Below are positions 35,895 through 45,924 of a stretch of 64,000 bases of DNA, one piece after another. The notes beneath the pieces are model-generated. The model was not told where the DNA came from and made no database searches. It saw only the letters and a program-made list of their open reading frames with translations. Origin of the DNA: Henricia sp. BOLD:AAB3569 (lineage: Eukaryota > Echinodermata > Asteroidea > Spinulosida > Echinasteridae); assembly GCA_037783545.1 (NCBI GenBank), contig JBBELK010000949.1, positions 1 to 64,000 of the forward strand. The letters run 5' to 3'. The position numbers and the translations under genes were made by a program. Positions within the stretch are counted from its first letter, which is position 1. Every line of letters starts with the position of its first letter.

Positions 35895-36016
35895 TCGTGT
35901 GCCTGGCAGAAGGGCATATAAGCAGTCTGGTGTCCAAAAATCAGTACATCCTTCTGCCAGGCACCAGACTGATTTTTGGCACCAGACTGCTTATGCCGTT
36001 CTACCAGGCACACGAC
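35895..36016. mobile_element. Foldback MITE beside D13, TA target
   Basis: GTCGTGTGCCTGGCAGAAGG pairs with the right arm ending GGCACACGAC. The paralogous site at 33.49 kb lacks the element and reads TACTATATAAAATTT, showing insertion at TA. It ends 28 bp from the D13 donor. Confidence 0.8.
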
Positions 36017-36044
36017 GTAAATTTACACTAGTCAAGTTGCAAAC

Positions 36045-36377
36045 CTGCTTGGCATGTGATTCCAACATCCTCATAATGTTCACAGCTATCCGTCCCCCAA
36101 AATCTCCAGGGACACTTGTAAACAGAGTCCTCTGTTCCATCACATCGCAGCATATATAGAATCGTGCCTACTCCCTCGCCATAGACAGACACCCCATCAT
36201 AATGACTCACAACACCGGAAAAGCCAAGTTGTCGGCAGACCACTTGTGCATTGAGGATATCCCACTCGTCATCACAAACGGTTCCCCATTCCTCAGATGA
36301 GTAGATTTCAACCCGACCAGAGTGCGAGTTGGGACCTCCGACTAGGCGCAATTGGACATCAGGTGCAGTAGTAGACT
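36045..36377 (-). CDS. SRCR domain D13 exon (X type)
   Basis: A 333-nt, phase 1-1 exon, identical by eye to D10. It encodes LRLVGGPNSHSG, GRVEIYSSE, WGTVCDDEWD, CRQLGF, TILYMLRCDG, VYKC and CEHYEDVGITC, with six cysteines. The acceptor is ATTTTCAG and the donor GTTTGC, a non-optimal donor shared by all X and Y type exons and therefore presumably functional. X is the first member, in transcript order, of the X-Y-Z unit amplified in this gene. Confidence 0.9.
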
Positions 36378-36501
36378 CTGAAAATGGACCAAGTTATGGA
36401 ACCAATTATTCTGATGGCAATCTGTTTCTGGATCAAGATGTTTAGTTATGTGAGTACCCCTGGGCAAGGCAATTTGCAATGAATTACCTCACTCCATGGA
36501 G

Positions 36502-37110
36502 GTGAGTGAGTGAGTGAGTGAGTTTGTAGTTTAACGCAATGCCGGCATCAGTGGCCATATTCATGGCGGGAATATGTAAAATGCTTGGTTTAAATTAAAG
36601 ATAATTAAATCATGTAAGTTGTGGAAAATATATGATCTTGGAATCAGTTGTATAAGTGATATATTTCAATAAGATTGAAGAGACATTGTATAAGTACTAC
36701 ATGGATTGTGGGCAGTTTTCCAAGGGAACCCCCAGGAGGCCGGTTATAGAGGATCCCCCAGACACACGGTACCGTGTCTAAATGGTCCCGCAAGGTCGGC
36801 CGTTTCCCTTGCAGTTTAAGGGCCCGGGCCCCGCCGGTATTTTTACAGGTCCGCTAACCTCCGGGTGATGAAGGGACAATGGCACCGAGTGTCTGGTCAA
36901 TCCTCCAAACCCCGTCCCCCAGGACAAATAGGGGTCCCTGTTTCACCGTCCAGTGTGTAATGCAAGTTTTATTTCAGGGAAATCAACCATGGAGCAGGGT
37001 GACACCTTGTCTCGCCGAGGCGAGCAAACCTCAGGATGAGTCTCTAATTATAGTGTTGTCCAAAATATATCTGAAGAAGACTGTTACCTACATGTAGGTA
37101 TACATATTGT
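36502..37110. repeat. Dispersed repeat starting with (GAGT)n
   Basis: Several GAGT units are followed by TTTGTAGTTTAACGCAATGC and a GC-rich block with GTCTAAATGGTCCCGCAAGG. A duplicate lies at 42004-42612. A similar tail (GTGACACCTTGTCTCGC) recurs near 44.3 kb. It looks like a retroposed or microsatellite-linked repeat. Confidence 0.5.
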
Positions 37111-37158
37111 TAAAGAGCATGAATCCTTGTGAATTTATTTTGAGAAACTCATCTCTAA

Positions 37159-38010
37159 AGGGGCCATTTCACCAAGGATTGTTTTTTCCAATCGGCCCGA
37201 TCTGGACCAGATTGTCCCCGATGAATCAATTTTTTTGATCGGCCCGATTGTCGTCATGAATCGCCTCCTTTTTTTACCCGATTAAGTCCCGACCAATGGA
37301 CCATGGCGGGGGGGACGAATCACGGACGTTCCTCGCGCGATCGACACGTTTCCGGGGCGCAAGTATGCGAAAGTACGCGCAAGTACCCACAGGTACACGG
37401 CAAAGGCCTGGTAGAGACCCGCTTCTCGCGCGCAAGTGAGCGATCTTCGCGCGTTGATCGGCCGAGAGAGGCAGAGAGAGGCCGAAAATGGGCGATCCCG
37501 GCTCGAGAGAGGACGCTTTCGGCCGCTCTGCGGCCGATGTTCGCCGTTCTTCCCGCGAGAGTGGCCGAATGTAGGCGTATGTTGACGTAGGGAGCCGCAG
37601 GAAGCCAAAAGTAAACAGTCTTCGGACGATTTAAACGATCTTCGGAGGTTCTTTGGCCGACCAAATTTGCCTAGATCGGCCGGAGATCGGTGTTTTTGGG
37701 GCCCGACTATATAAATCGAGCCAGATCGAAGCCTTTCATCACTTTCTGACCAGCCATGCAGGTCGGTCGTCCGAGGATCTGGTGAGGGTCGGGTGGTTAC
37801 ACTCCGCCGACACTACGCACGACCCTCGGTAGAGAGCGGCAGAGGCTATACGAAAGCTCCAGAGGGCGGGCGAGACAAGGTGACCTTCAGGAGACCCTCG
37901 GACGACCAAGACGACCACGGGCCGACGGTTTTTGATCGGCTAGTTTTTCAACATGTTTAAAAACAGTAGCCGATCACTTTTTCAGTACCCGACCCTCGGA
38001 GGACTGAGGC
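37159..38010. mobile_element. Harbinger-like DNA transposon, truncated by duplication junction
   Basis: It begins after TAA with AGGGGCCATTTCACCAAGG and matches 42661-43522. At 38010 it stops and the sequence of 33351 begins. About 150 bp, including its right terminus, is therefore missing. Confidence 0.8.
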
Positions 38011-38178
38011 TACTATTGGATAACTTTTTAGTTATTGACCTTAACAAAGAACATTACTCAACATTACTTCAAAAAGCCCTGAGGAGTAATAAGACATATA
38101 TGCTTTTGTGTAAAACAGGTTTTCTTTTTTGGAAAGTATACATTTACTATATAAAATTTATACTAGTCAATTGCAAAC

Positions 38179-38246
38179 CTGCTTGGCATGTGATTCCAAC
38201 ATCCTCAAGATGTCCACAGATATTCGTCCCCCAAAAGCCCCATGGA
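38179..38246 (-). pseudogene. Truncated X-type SRCR exon end, second copy
   Basis: This is the duplicate of the truncated exon end at 33520-33587, carried along in the 4.66-kb tandem duplication. The EDVGITCQAG end and the GTTTGC donor are kept. One base is lost just beyond the donor (CAATTGC against CAAGTTGC). Confidence 0.75.
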
Positions 38247-38281
38247 CAACTTCAGACAGCCTCCTACACAACTTAGCAACT

Positions 38282-38388
38282 GATTATGCCACATTATATC
38301 ATTCAACATGTAATGGTTTAGTTGAGCAATTTAATGACACTTTAAAGTCTATAAAGAAAAACAATGCCTTGCAATTTCACAATTGAAA
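38282..38388 (+). mobile_element. Integrase fragment, copy in duplication B
   Basis: It is the same YHS/YHP...NGLVEQFND fragment as at 33625, carried by the tandem duplication, with one His-Ser change. Confidence 0.58.
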
Positions 38389-38417
38389 AACCAACTCCTG
38401 TGCACTGTTGCACTTAC

Positions 38418-38795
38418 CTTGAGTAGATAAATCAGGGCCGACGGAAGTAGCAGCATCTGTTTGGCACACCAGACCGACGTCCTCAGAATGACGACAGCTT
38501 CCCGAGTTCCACAGATCCGACACACACTCCTGCAGGCTACTTTCTGTCCCTATGCAATTTATGTAGCTAAGGATTGACGTGGAAGTGTCTCCTGGTCCAA
38601 ACTCTGCTGTGAAAACGTCTTGTACCCCAGGGAAGCCCAGTTGCCTGCAGAGTACAGTTGCTTCTTCCTGTGACCAGTCATCATCACAGATGGTCCCCCA
38701 ATCACCCCTAAAGAACATCTCAACGCGCCCACGACTAGTGTCTGGTCCATCCACCAAGCGGACAGTTTCTGTTGTGGTGCTACCTTCATCTGTGT
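38418..38795 (-). CDS. SRCR domain D12 exon (Z type, duplicate of D15)
   Basis: A 378-nt, phase 1-1 exon encodes linker TDEGSTTTE, an SRCR domain (VRLVDGPD, GRVEMFFRG, WGTICDDDWS, CRQLGF, SILSYINCIG, LQECVSDLW, CRHSEDVGLVC) and a C-terminal linker. Six cysteines. The encoded protein is identical to D15. Twenty-three bases upstream of the acceptor, on the intron side, an 845-bp TTAA-flanked insertion is present in this copy only. The acceptor itself (TTCCTGCAG) is untouched, but the branch-point region is probably affected by the insertion. Confidence 0.9.
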
Positions 38796-38818
38796 CTGCA
38801 GGAAAATGGGCATTTTAA

Positions 38819-39663
38819 AGGTACACACCTGCCTACTGTTTACATGATTTAGTGATGTAGCAGCATTGACAATATTTTTTTGATGGTCGTTGCAAAAAAA
38901 AATTCATCAAAATATCCCGTAATTTACTAAAGAAGTGCAAAAATAACAAAAACGGTCAAAAGACGGGTTATACGCTTTACCAGCCGTTGCAACTACCCGA
39001 GAGCCTCACGACTTTGTCACAAACGATTCGCTCTTTTCCTGCTCAGGATATCTCTAATTTTCTGCTCACGATTTCACTGGACAGCCCGGACGACCGAATA
39101 GGAATTTCCGTTTTTTTGTTGAGGAGTTGACATCATGTTTTTTTCTTCACGAACGTACGTGCACCGTACCGAAGCAACACGCCTACGTACATGTACGTGT
39201 GTGTGCACTAAGCCGTGCATGCTGCGCGGGGCAAATTTCTACACTCCACGGTAGCCTGCCGTAGCACGCGCTCGCTCCCGTTCTCCGGACTCTCGAAACA
39301 AACAATTATGTTCGAATTTTCATACTTATGTTTAACTTTGTTTCATACCTGTATAAATAGTCTCTCTTTTGTCAATTATTTATAAATATTGGGGGGAAAT
39401 CAGAGTTGAATTTGGTGCAGTTCTGCAGTAACAAACTATTATACAGCTGGAAATACAACTAACTCACAAGACCATGTGACTTTTCGGAACCGTAATTTGG
39501 TTCCGAAAAGTCACGTGACCTTGGATTTTTCAAAAGTGCTCAAAAACGGCCAAATTAGACGGCGTCTTTTCAGGATATATCTAATTTACTCTCGAATGCG
39601 CTTCAGAATAATGTATGGGTCTATTTCGAGCCCAAAATAGCCCAACAAAGAAGGTGTGTTCCT
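38819..39663. mobile_element. TTAA-flanked insertion, 845 bp, only in copy B
   Basis: The element is flanked by TTAA and has 12-bp termini AGGTACACACCT and AGGAACACACCT (inverted). Copy A and the older copy at 49.17 kb have the empty site. Positions about 39476-39516 form a hairpin (GTGACTTTTCGGAACC/GGTTCCGAAAAGTCAC). No transposase is seen. Confidence 0.82.
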
Positions 39664-39826
39664 TTAAACTCAAATTCACACAATACTAGGCAAACTTTTG
39701 ACAACCACAAACAAACAGATTTCGGCATAATCATTGGTTAAATCGATAATTATAGCTTAGGTCGTCAACAACCAAGTTTGACCAAATTGATGCCAGCATG
39801 ACACATTTTTGTGGGGTACATGTACT

Positions 39827-40195
39827 GTGGCCGAGTGGCTTGGGTCACTGACTCACAACACTAGGATGAAAACTTGTGGTTGCGGGTTCAAAACCCGGTC
39901 GTGGTACTGTGCCCTTGAGCAAGGTACTTAAAACACGCTTGTCTCCATCGTTCGGAGGGGATGTAAAACTCGTTGGTCCAGTGTGTTGTGTAATGCACTT
40001 AAAAGATCCCAGAGCACGTACTCTTTCATGAAGAGTAAGGGGATTCCCTGGTGTCTCTGGCCATCGGCTGCCAATGGCGCCACCCACCTATATATCTCGA
40101 TGCTTAGGTGAAAGATACTTGTAAGATTCATGCAGCCAGCGGGCTGCGATTTGAAGTTCATTAAATCCATTAAAAATAAATAAATAAATAAATTT
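39827..40195 (+). mobile_element. tRNA-derived SINE, copy 2
   Basis: Duplicate of 34325-34690 within tandem copy B, with the same A and B boxes and an (AAAT)n tail. Confidence 0.8.
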
Positions 40196-40317
40196 CTGGT
40201 AATGCATATATGGTTGCCAAAACCTGACCATGTCGACTATCATAGGACCTGTATTAAGACACAGCTGTTTAATTTATATAAATCCTTATAAATAGGGCTA
40301 ATAATCAAGTTGCAAAC

Positions 40318-40650
40318 CTGATTGGCATACGACTCCAACATCCTCCCAGTGTCCACAGAAGGTTGCCGCCCAAATACCCCATGAGCACTCGCCAACATTG
40401 TTCTCAGTTCCAACACAGTTCAGCGATGACAGAATCGGACCTTCTCCATGGCCATATGCAGAAACGTCACCATCACTAGCAACGACATCGACAAAGCCAA
40501 GTTGACGACAGACCACTCGTGCTTCACTCCCATCCCACTTGTCATCACAAACGGTTCCCCACTCGCCCTCTGAGTAGACTTCAACCCGACCAGAGTGCGA
40601 GTTGGGACCTCCGACAAGGCGCAATTGGACATCAGGTGCAGTAGTAGACT
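40318..40650 (-). CDS. SRCR domain D11 exon (Y type, duplicate of D14)
   Basis: A 333-nt, phase 1-1 exon encodes an SRCR domain: LRLVGGPNSHSG, GRVEVYSEG, WGTVCDDKWD, CRQLGF, PILSSLNCVG, VGECSWGIW and CGHWEDVGVVC, with six cysteines. It matches D14 except at its last residues, where it ends CQSG instead of CEAG. The changed bases (GATTGGC against GCTTCGC next to the donor) resemble the X-type end of D10/D13 more than D14, suggesting a short conversion patch. The donor is GTTTGC. Confidence 0.9.
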
Positions 40651-41396
40651 CTGAAAGTGGACCAAGTTATGGAACCAGTTATTCTGATGGCAATCTGTTT
40701 CTGGATCAGGACGTTTAATTATGTGTGTACCCCTGGGCAAGGCAATTTGCAATGAATTACCTCACTCCATGGAGGTACCTTTGTTGGTAGCAGAGAACCA
40801 TCTACATGGCAATCTCAAGCCATATATTTTTCAGGGAATCGAGAAGGCTTAAAGAATGATGTAATGCAGCCCAACGACAGTCATTTTCATTGCTGTGGGA
40901 ATCCCTTTGTTTAACCCATTATTAGTTCTTAAAGGGCCCAAAACCGCCCTGCAGCTTTCTCATCAAAGCACTCAAAAGTCTTCCATGTTCAATTTGGTGA
41001 ACTTCAAGTTTCTGCAAACAAGCTTTCAATTGCTGGGCATGTACGTATAGGTTGATTTATCCTCTTTCAAATCTTGTGTTCGTTAAGGGTGGCTACTATT
41101 GGATAATTTTGGTTATTGACCTTGACAAGGAACATTACTTAACATTACTTCAAAAAGCCCCACGGAGTAATAAGACATACTTGTTACCAGTGAGTGCTTT
41201 TGTGTTAAACGGGTTTTCTTGGACCTGGACCGAAAATCACCAAAGCAGAACAGTCTTGAAAGTGATTCCAAAGTGATTGGTTGATTAGGGCCTTGTTAGC
41301 CATAAGTTACTGTCACAAACTGTTGTTGTGATCAAACATTGATATTTCACAAACATTGCATTTCTTTTTTGGAAAGTATACATGTACTATATTTTG

Positions 41397-41518
41397 TCGT
41401 GTGCCTGGCAGAAGGGCATATAAGCAGTCTGGTGTCCAAAAATCAGTACATCCTTCTGCCAGGCACCAGACTGATTTTTGGCACCAGACTGCTTATGCCG
41501 TTCTACCAGGCACACGAC
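41397..41518. mobile_element. Foldback MITE beside D10, copy B
   Basis: Duplicate of 35895-36016; the insertion predates the tandem duplication. Confidence 0.8.
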
Positions 41519-41546
41519 GTAAATTTACACTAGTCAAGTTGCAAAC

Positions 41547-41879
41547 CTGCTTGGCATGTGATTCCAACATCCTCATAATGTTCACAGCTATCCGTCCCCC
41601 AAAATCTCCAGGGACACTTGTAAACAGAGTCCTCTGTTCCATCACATCGCAGCATATATAGAATCGTGCCTACTCCCTCGCCATAGACAGACACCCCATC
41701 ATAATGACTCACAACACCGGAAAAGCCAAGTTGTCGGCAGACCACTTGTGCATTGAGGATATCCCACTCGTCATCACAAACGGTTCCCCATTCCTCAGAT
41801 GAGTAGATTTCAACCCGACCAGAGTGCGAGTTGGGACCTCCGACTAGGCGCAATTGGACATCAGGTGCAGTAGTAGACT
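41547..41879 (-). CDS. SRCR domain D10 exon (X type, duplicate of D13)
   Basis: A 333-nt, phase 1-1 exon encodes an SRCR domain: LRLVGGPNSHSG, GRVEIYSSE, WGTVCDDEWD, CRQLGF, TILYMLRCDG, VYKCPWRFW and CEHYEDVGITC. Six cysteines. By eye the exon is identical to D13 (36045-36377), so the duplication is recent or the region is being homogenised. The donor is GTTTGC. A foldback element ends 28 bp from the donor on the intron side, in the same position as in the D13 copy. Confidence 0.9.
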
Positions 41880-42003
41880 CTGAAAATGGACCAAGTTATG
41901 GAACCAATTATTCTGATGGCAATCTGTTTCTGGATCAAGATGTTTAGTTATGTGAGTACCCCTGGGCAAGGCAATTTGCAATGAATTACCTCACTCCATG
42001 GAG

Positions 42004-42612
42004 GTGAGTGAGTGAGTGAGTGAGTTTGTAGTTTAACGCAATGCCGGCATCAGTGGCCATATTCATGGCGGGAATATGTAAAATGCTTGGTTTAAATTAA
42101 AGATAATTAAATCATGTAAGTTGTGGAAAATATATGATCTTGGAATCAGTTGTATAAGTGATATATTTCAATAAGATTGAAGAGACATTGTATAAGTACT
42201 ACATGGATTGTGGGCAGTTTTCCAAGGGAACCCCCAGGAGGCCGGTTATAGAGGATCCCCCAGACACACGGTACCGTGTCTAAATGGTCCCGCAAGGCCG
42301 GCCGTTTCCCTTGCAGTTTAAGGGCCCGGGCCCCGCCGGTATTTTTACAGGTCCGCTAACCTCCGGGTGATGAAGGGACAATGGCACCGAGTGTCTGGTC
42401 AATCCTCCAAACCCCGTCCCCCAGGACAAATAGGGGTCCCTGTTTCACCGTCCAGTGTGTAATGCAAGTTTTATTTCAGGGAAATCAACCATGGAGCAGG
42501 GTGACACCTTGTCTCGCCGAGGCGAGCAAACCTCAGGATGAGTCTCTAATTATAGTGTTTTCCAAAATATATCTGAAGAAGACTGTTACCTACATGTAGG
42601 TATACATATTGT
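42004..42612. repeat. Dispersed repeat starting with (GAGT)n, copy B
   Basis: This is the duplicate of 36502-37110 within tandem copy B, with only a few substitutions. Confidence 0.5.
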
Positions 42613-42660
42613 TAAAGAGCATGAATCCTTGTGAATTTATTTTGAGAAACTCATCTCTAA

Positions 42661-43670
42661 AGGGGCCATTTCACCAAGGATTGTTTTTTCCAATCGGCCC
42701 GATCTGGACCAGATTGTCCCCGATGAATCAATTTTTTTGATCGGCCCGATTGTCGTCATGAATGGCCTCTAATCGTCCTCTTTTTTTACCCGATTGAGTC
42801 CCGACCAATGGACCATGGCGGGGGGACGAATCACGGATGTTCCTCGCGCGATCGACACGTTTCCGGGGCGCAAGTATGCGAAAGTACGCGCAAGTACCCG
42901 CAGGTACACGGCAAAGGCCCGGTAGAGACCCGCTTCTCGCACGCAAGTGAGCGATCTTCGCGCGTTGTTCGGCTGAGAGAGGCAGAGAGAGGCCGAAAAT
43001 GGGCGATCCCGGCTCGAGAGAGGACGCTTTCGGCCGCTCTGCGGCCGATGTCTGCCGTTCTTTGCGCGAGAGTGGCTGAATGTAGGCGTATGTTGACGCA
43101 GGGAGCCGCAGGAAGCCGAAAGTAAACGGTCTTCGGACGATTTAAACGATCTTCGGAGGTTCTTTGGCCGACCAAATTTGCCTAGATCAGCCGGAGATCG
43201 GTGTTTTGGGGGCCGACTATATAAATTGAGCCAGATCAAAGCCTTTCATCACTTTCTGACCAGCCATGCAGGTCGGTCGTCCGAGGATCTGGTGAGGGTC
43301 GGGTGCTTACACTCCGCCGACACTACGCACGACCCTCGGTAGAGAGCGGCAGAGGCTATACGAAAGCTCCAGAGGGCGGGCGAGACAAGGTGACCTTCAG
43401 GGGACCCTCGGACGACCAAGACGACCACGGGCCGACAGTTTTTGATTGGCTACTGTTTTTCAACATGTTTAAAAACAGTAGCCGATCACTTTTTCAGTAC
43501 CCAACCCTCGGAGGACTGAGGCGATCACGCCAGATCTTCCCCCGAAGGTATAAGGTAGTGCTCGACAGTGCGCGCAGATTCCTGACTATTTTCGCAAAAA
43601 TGCGGCCGATCGACCAAAAAAAGGATCGGGTACTATTGGGACCAAAACAATCCTTGGTGAAATGGCCCCT
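42661..43670. mobile_element. Harbinger-like DNA transposon, complete, 1,010 bp
   Basis: Termini AGGGGCCATTTCACCAAGG and the inverted copy CCTTGGTGAAATGGCCCCT are flanked by TAA on both sides, a three-base duplication. The interior is CpG-rich, with overlapping open frames on both strands but no recognisable transposase, so it is probably non-autonomous. Confidence 0.78.
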
Positions 43671-43672
43671 TA

Positions 43673-44199
43673 AAGGCCCAGTGGATCATTTGCAATGACC
43701 CCAAAAAGTAATCGACGAGTTTACAGGAGAAAAGTTCTGAAAGTAAAGATTGAATTAATAGCAACTATCCAATGAAAGGTTTTCGCTCAAAATGATATAA
43801 TTTTACCAGAAAATAATCCGTAAAGATGAAATTATTTAGATCGTTTGCAAACGATTTACTTATTTTTGGTTCGCATCTACGCGGTCCAAAATGCATGGGC
43901 GCTGTGTACTCCGTGTGCGTGTTCCAACGCGATGCATTTTTATGGATCGCGCGCACACGCAGTATGTGCGCCACAGAGTGCATGACGCAAGCCACATAGT
44001 ACCCGATCAACTGAGAACGAATATTTGAAACACCCCGCCAAGACCAGGAAAATGCATATGGATTTTCATGGTTTTTTAAAACGTGGTACATTTGACAAAG
44101 CTGAAATTTCTTCGGATGAGTTTGTTGATGTCTTTCTTTTGATTTATAATGGTTTTATTCGCAGAATCGCTAAAAAACAGATCATCTACAGGGCCTTTA
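43673..44199. mobile_element. MITE with AAGGCCC termini abutting the Harbinger-like element
   Basis: Left AAGGCCCAGTGGATCAT and right ATGATCTACAGGGCCTT (inverted, imperfect) bound 527 bp. Its left end shares the TAA that flanks the neighbouring transposon. The interior has a CpG-rich patch, no gene. Confidence 0.65.
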
Positions 44200-44446
44200 A
44201 GGCAGGTCTACACCTCGTCTCACTGGGGTGAGCTAACCTTAAACCAGTATGTGAAAATGTTTGAGTTTGTTATGTGAAACTCACTTCAGGGATAGGACAA
44301 CGCCTTGTCTCACCAGGGTTAGCAAACCCCCAGAATGAGTCCCAATAAGAAAAATTAGATGAGTTTATAAAATGTGATATAGCTCAAATAATTTAAGTAT
44401 TCATTTACAATGATATTAAGTTGGGTTGATAACATATGGAGTTATG

Positions 44447-45277
44447 CTATTTAATATCAATTCTAGAGGATCTACTTCTTGTTCTACTCTTTGAGTTTAT
44501 AGATACTTGTTGAAGTTCTGTATAATAGACTTCCATGTCATCTTCTGCTTCGTCATCTAAGTTACTGAATTTGTTTTGAAGATTGATGGGGTTTTTGTTG
44601 GCTTTTTTAGTTTGGTTACTTGAGTCAGGGTTTGTTTTTTTGTTACTTGAGTCAGGGTTTGTTTTTTTGTTAGAATGTTTTCCTGGCGGTTTTCTATTTG
44701 AGCTACCACTAGTTGATGGTTGATTTGTTGACTTAGTGGTAGTAGCAGTAGTAGTAGTAGTAGTAGTAGTAGGGTGCATTTTGGCTTGGGGGTCAAATGG
44801 ATCAGTCTGGCAACTGCAGGATTTGATTCGTGGTCGGTTCTGACTTATGGTTGGCGTGTAGGTAATAGGTTTTCTTGTTGTGATCCAGGTAAGCTTAGTT
44901 TGACATTCCATATTTCTTGTTACTTTGGGTTGAGCTGCTGCATATGTACATGTAGGTTTATCCACATTGGAGGCTTTGGCCATTTTCTTGGCTTCTTGAT
45001 AACTGATATTGTTCATGATTTTTAGATATTGGGTATGTTTCTCCATTATCCATACTGGGCAGTCTTTAGATGAGGCTATAGCAATGACGTTATTGTTTTT
45101 CCTGATAGTTATTCTTTTGACAGAGGTGACGTTTTGTGCCGTTAGATAGTTTAGGATTTCATCTTCTAGTTGGTCGTCTAGTTCACGTGTTTTTATAACA
45201 CCTTTGCTGCTGTTCAGCGTCTTTTGCGGTTGAACAGGTATGTTAGCTAGTTGTTTGACTTTGATGATGTTGGTGGG
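44447..45277 (-). pseudogene. LINE ORF1 (gag-like) remnant, C-terminal part
   Basis: The minus strand encodes SSKGVIKTRELDDQLEDEI, then VKRITIRKNN, then DCPVW and NISYQEAKK, followed by a Ser/Thr/Asn/Lys-rich tail to a stop at 44447. This order is typical of ORF1 of Jockey/I-like non-LTR retrotransposons. The zinc-knuckle region expected between the RRM-like part and DCPVW is missing, so an internal deletion is inferred. No ORF2 follows. Confidence 0.7.
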
Positions 45278-45645
45278 GTACCGTGGCCGAGCGGTTTAGG
45301 TCATTGACTCGCAATCATAGGTGAAAACTTGGGGTTGCAGGTTCGAACCTCCCCACGGCTACGGTACCTGTGCCCTTGGGCAAGGCACTCAACCACACTT
45401 GCTCCATCCTTCGGAAGGGATGTAAAGCCGTTGGTCCAGTGTGTTAGGTAATGGAAACGCACTCTAAAGATCCCAGAGCATTCTTTCGTGAAGAGCAAGG
45501 GGGATCATCCCCGGTGTCTCTGGCCATTTCTAATTCTAATTCTTCATGGGTTTCCTCACGCTTGCGAGTGACAGTGCAATGAGCACTATTGAGGAATCCT
45601 TGGTATGAATACCAGAAGAAAAAAAATAATAATAATAATAATAAT
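45278..45645 (+). mobile_element. tRNA-derived SINE inserted in LINE ORF1
   Basis: Head GTGGCCGAGCGGTTTAGG (A box) and GGTTCGAACC (B box), body GGGATGTAAAGCCGTTGGTC and TCCCCGGTGTCTCTGGCCAT, tail (AAT)n. It belongs to the same family as the 34.3-kb SINE but keeps a better B box and a different 3' end. AACAT(C/T)AT repeats at both edges suggest a target duplication. Confidence 0.78.
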
Positions 45646-45924
45646 AATGTTATGACTTTGGGCTTGGGTAGCTACCTCAACGAGGAGGCTGTCCGCAGGA
45701 GGTATTCTTAATTTTTTTACAGATTTGACAATGCCAACCATACCTTGAATTGCTTTGTCAATTATGAAAGGAGAAAGCTTTGTGATGGGGTGGCTGTCGT
45801 CAGTCGAAATAATTTCAAAAAATCTGTTCCAAGAATCTTTGGAACCGGTAGAAAATTGTGCGTTCAAGTTGTCTGAAACCGAGTCCGAGTCTTTACGATT
45901 TCGTTTGTTTGTGTGGGAGGCCAT
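45646..45924 (-). pseudogene. LINE ORF1 remnant, N-terminal part
   Basis: From ATG at 45924 the minus strand encodes about 92 residues, including WNRFFEII, ITKLSPFIIDKAIQG, VKSVKKLR and SLLVEVATQAQS, a pattern found at the N terminus of Jockey/I-type ORF1 proteins. The frame runs into the inserted SINE. It would continue at 45277. Confidence 0.7.

Larger units (their letters stand above)
33351..38010. repeat. Tandem duplication, copy A (4,660 bp)
   Basis: Copy A contains a truncated X exon, D15, a SINE, D14, D13, a GAGT-repeat element and the first 852 bp of a DNA transposon. It is followed directly by copy B, with GGC shared at both ends of the junction. Confidence 0.9.
38011..43522. repeat. 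Tandem duplication, copy B (5,512 bp)
   Basis: Copy B has the same order as copy A, with D12, D11 and D10 in place of D15, D14 and D13. It differs by scattered substitutions, small indels and an 845-bp insertion at 38819-39663. Here the end transposon continues intact past the duplicated part. Confidence 0.9.

Noticed and set aside
37282..37664. Overlapping frames of 95-114 codons on both strands, repeated near 42.77-43.24 kb.
   Set aside because: They are produced by the CpG-rich interior of the Harbinger-like element. Frames on both strands overlap and no transposase motif is seen.
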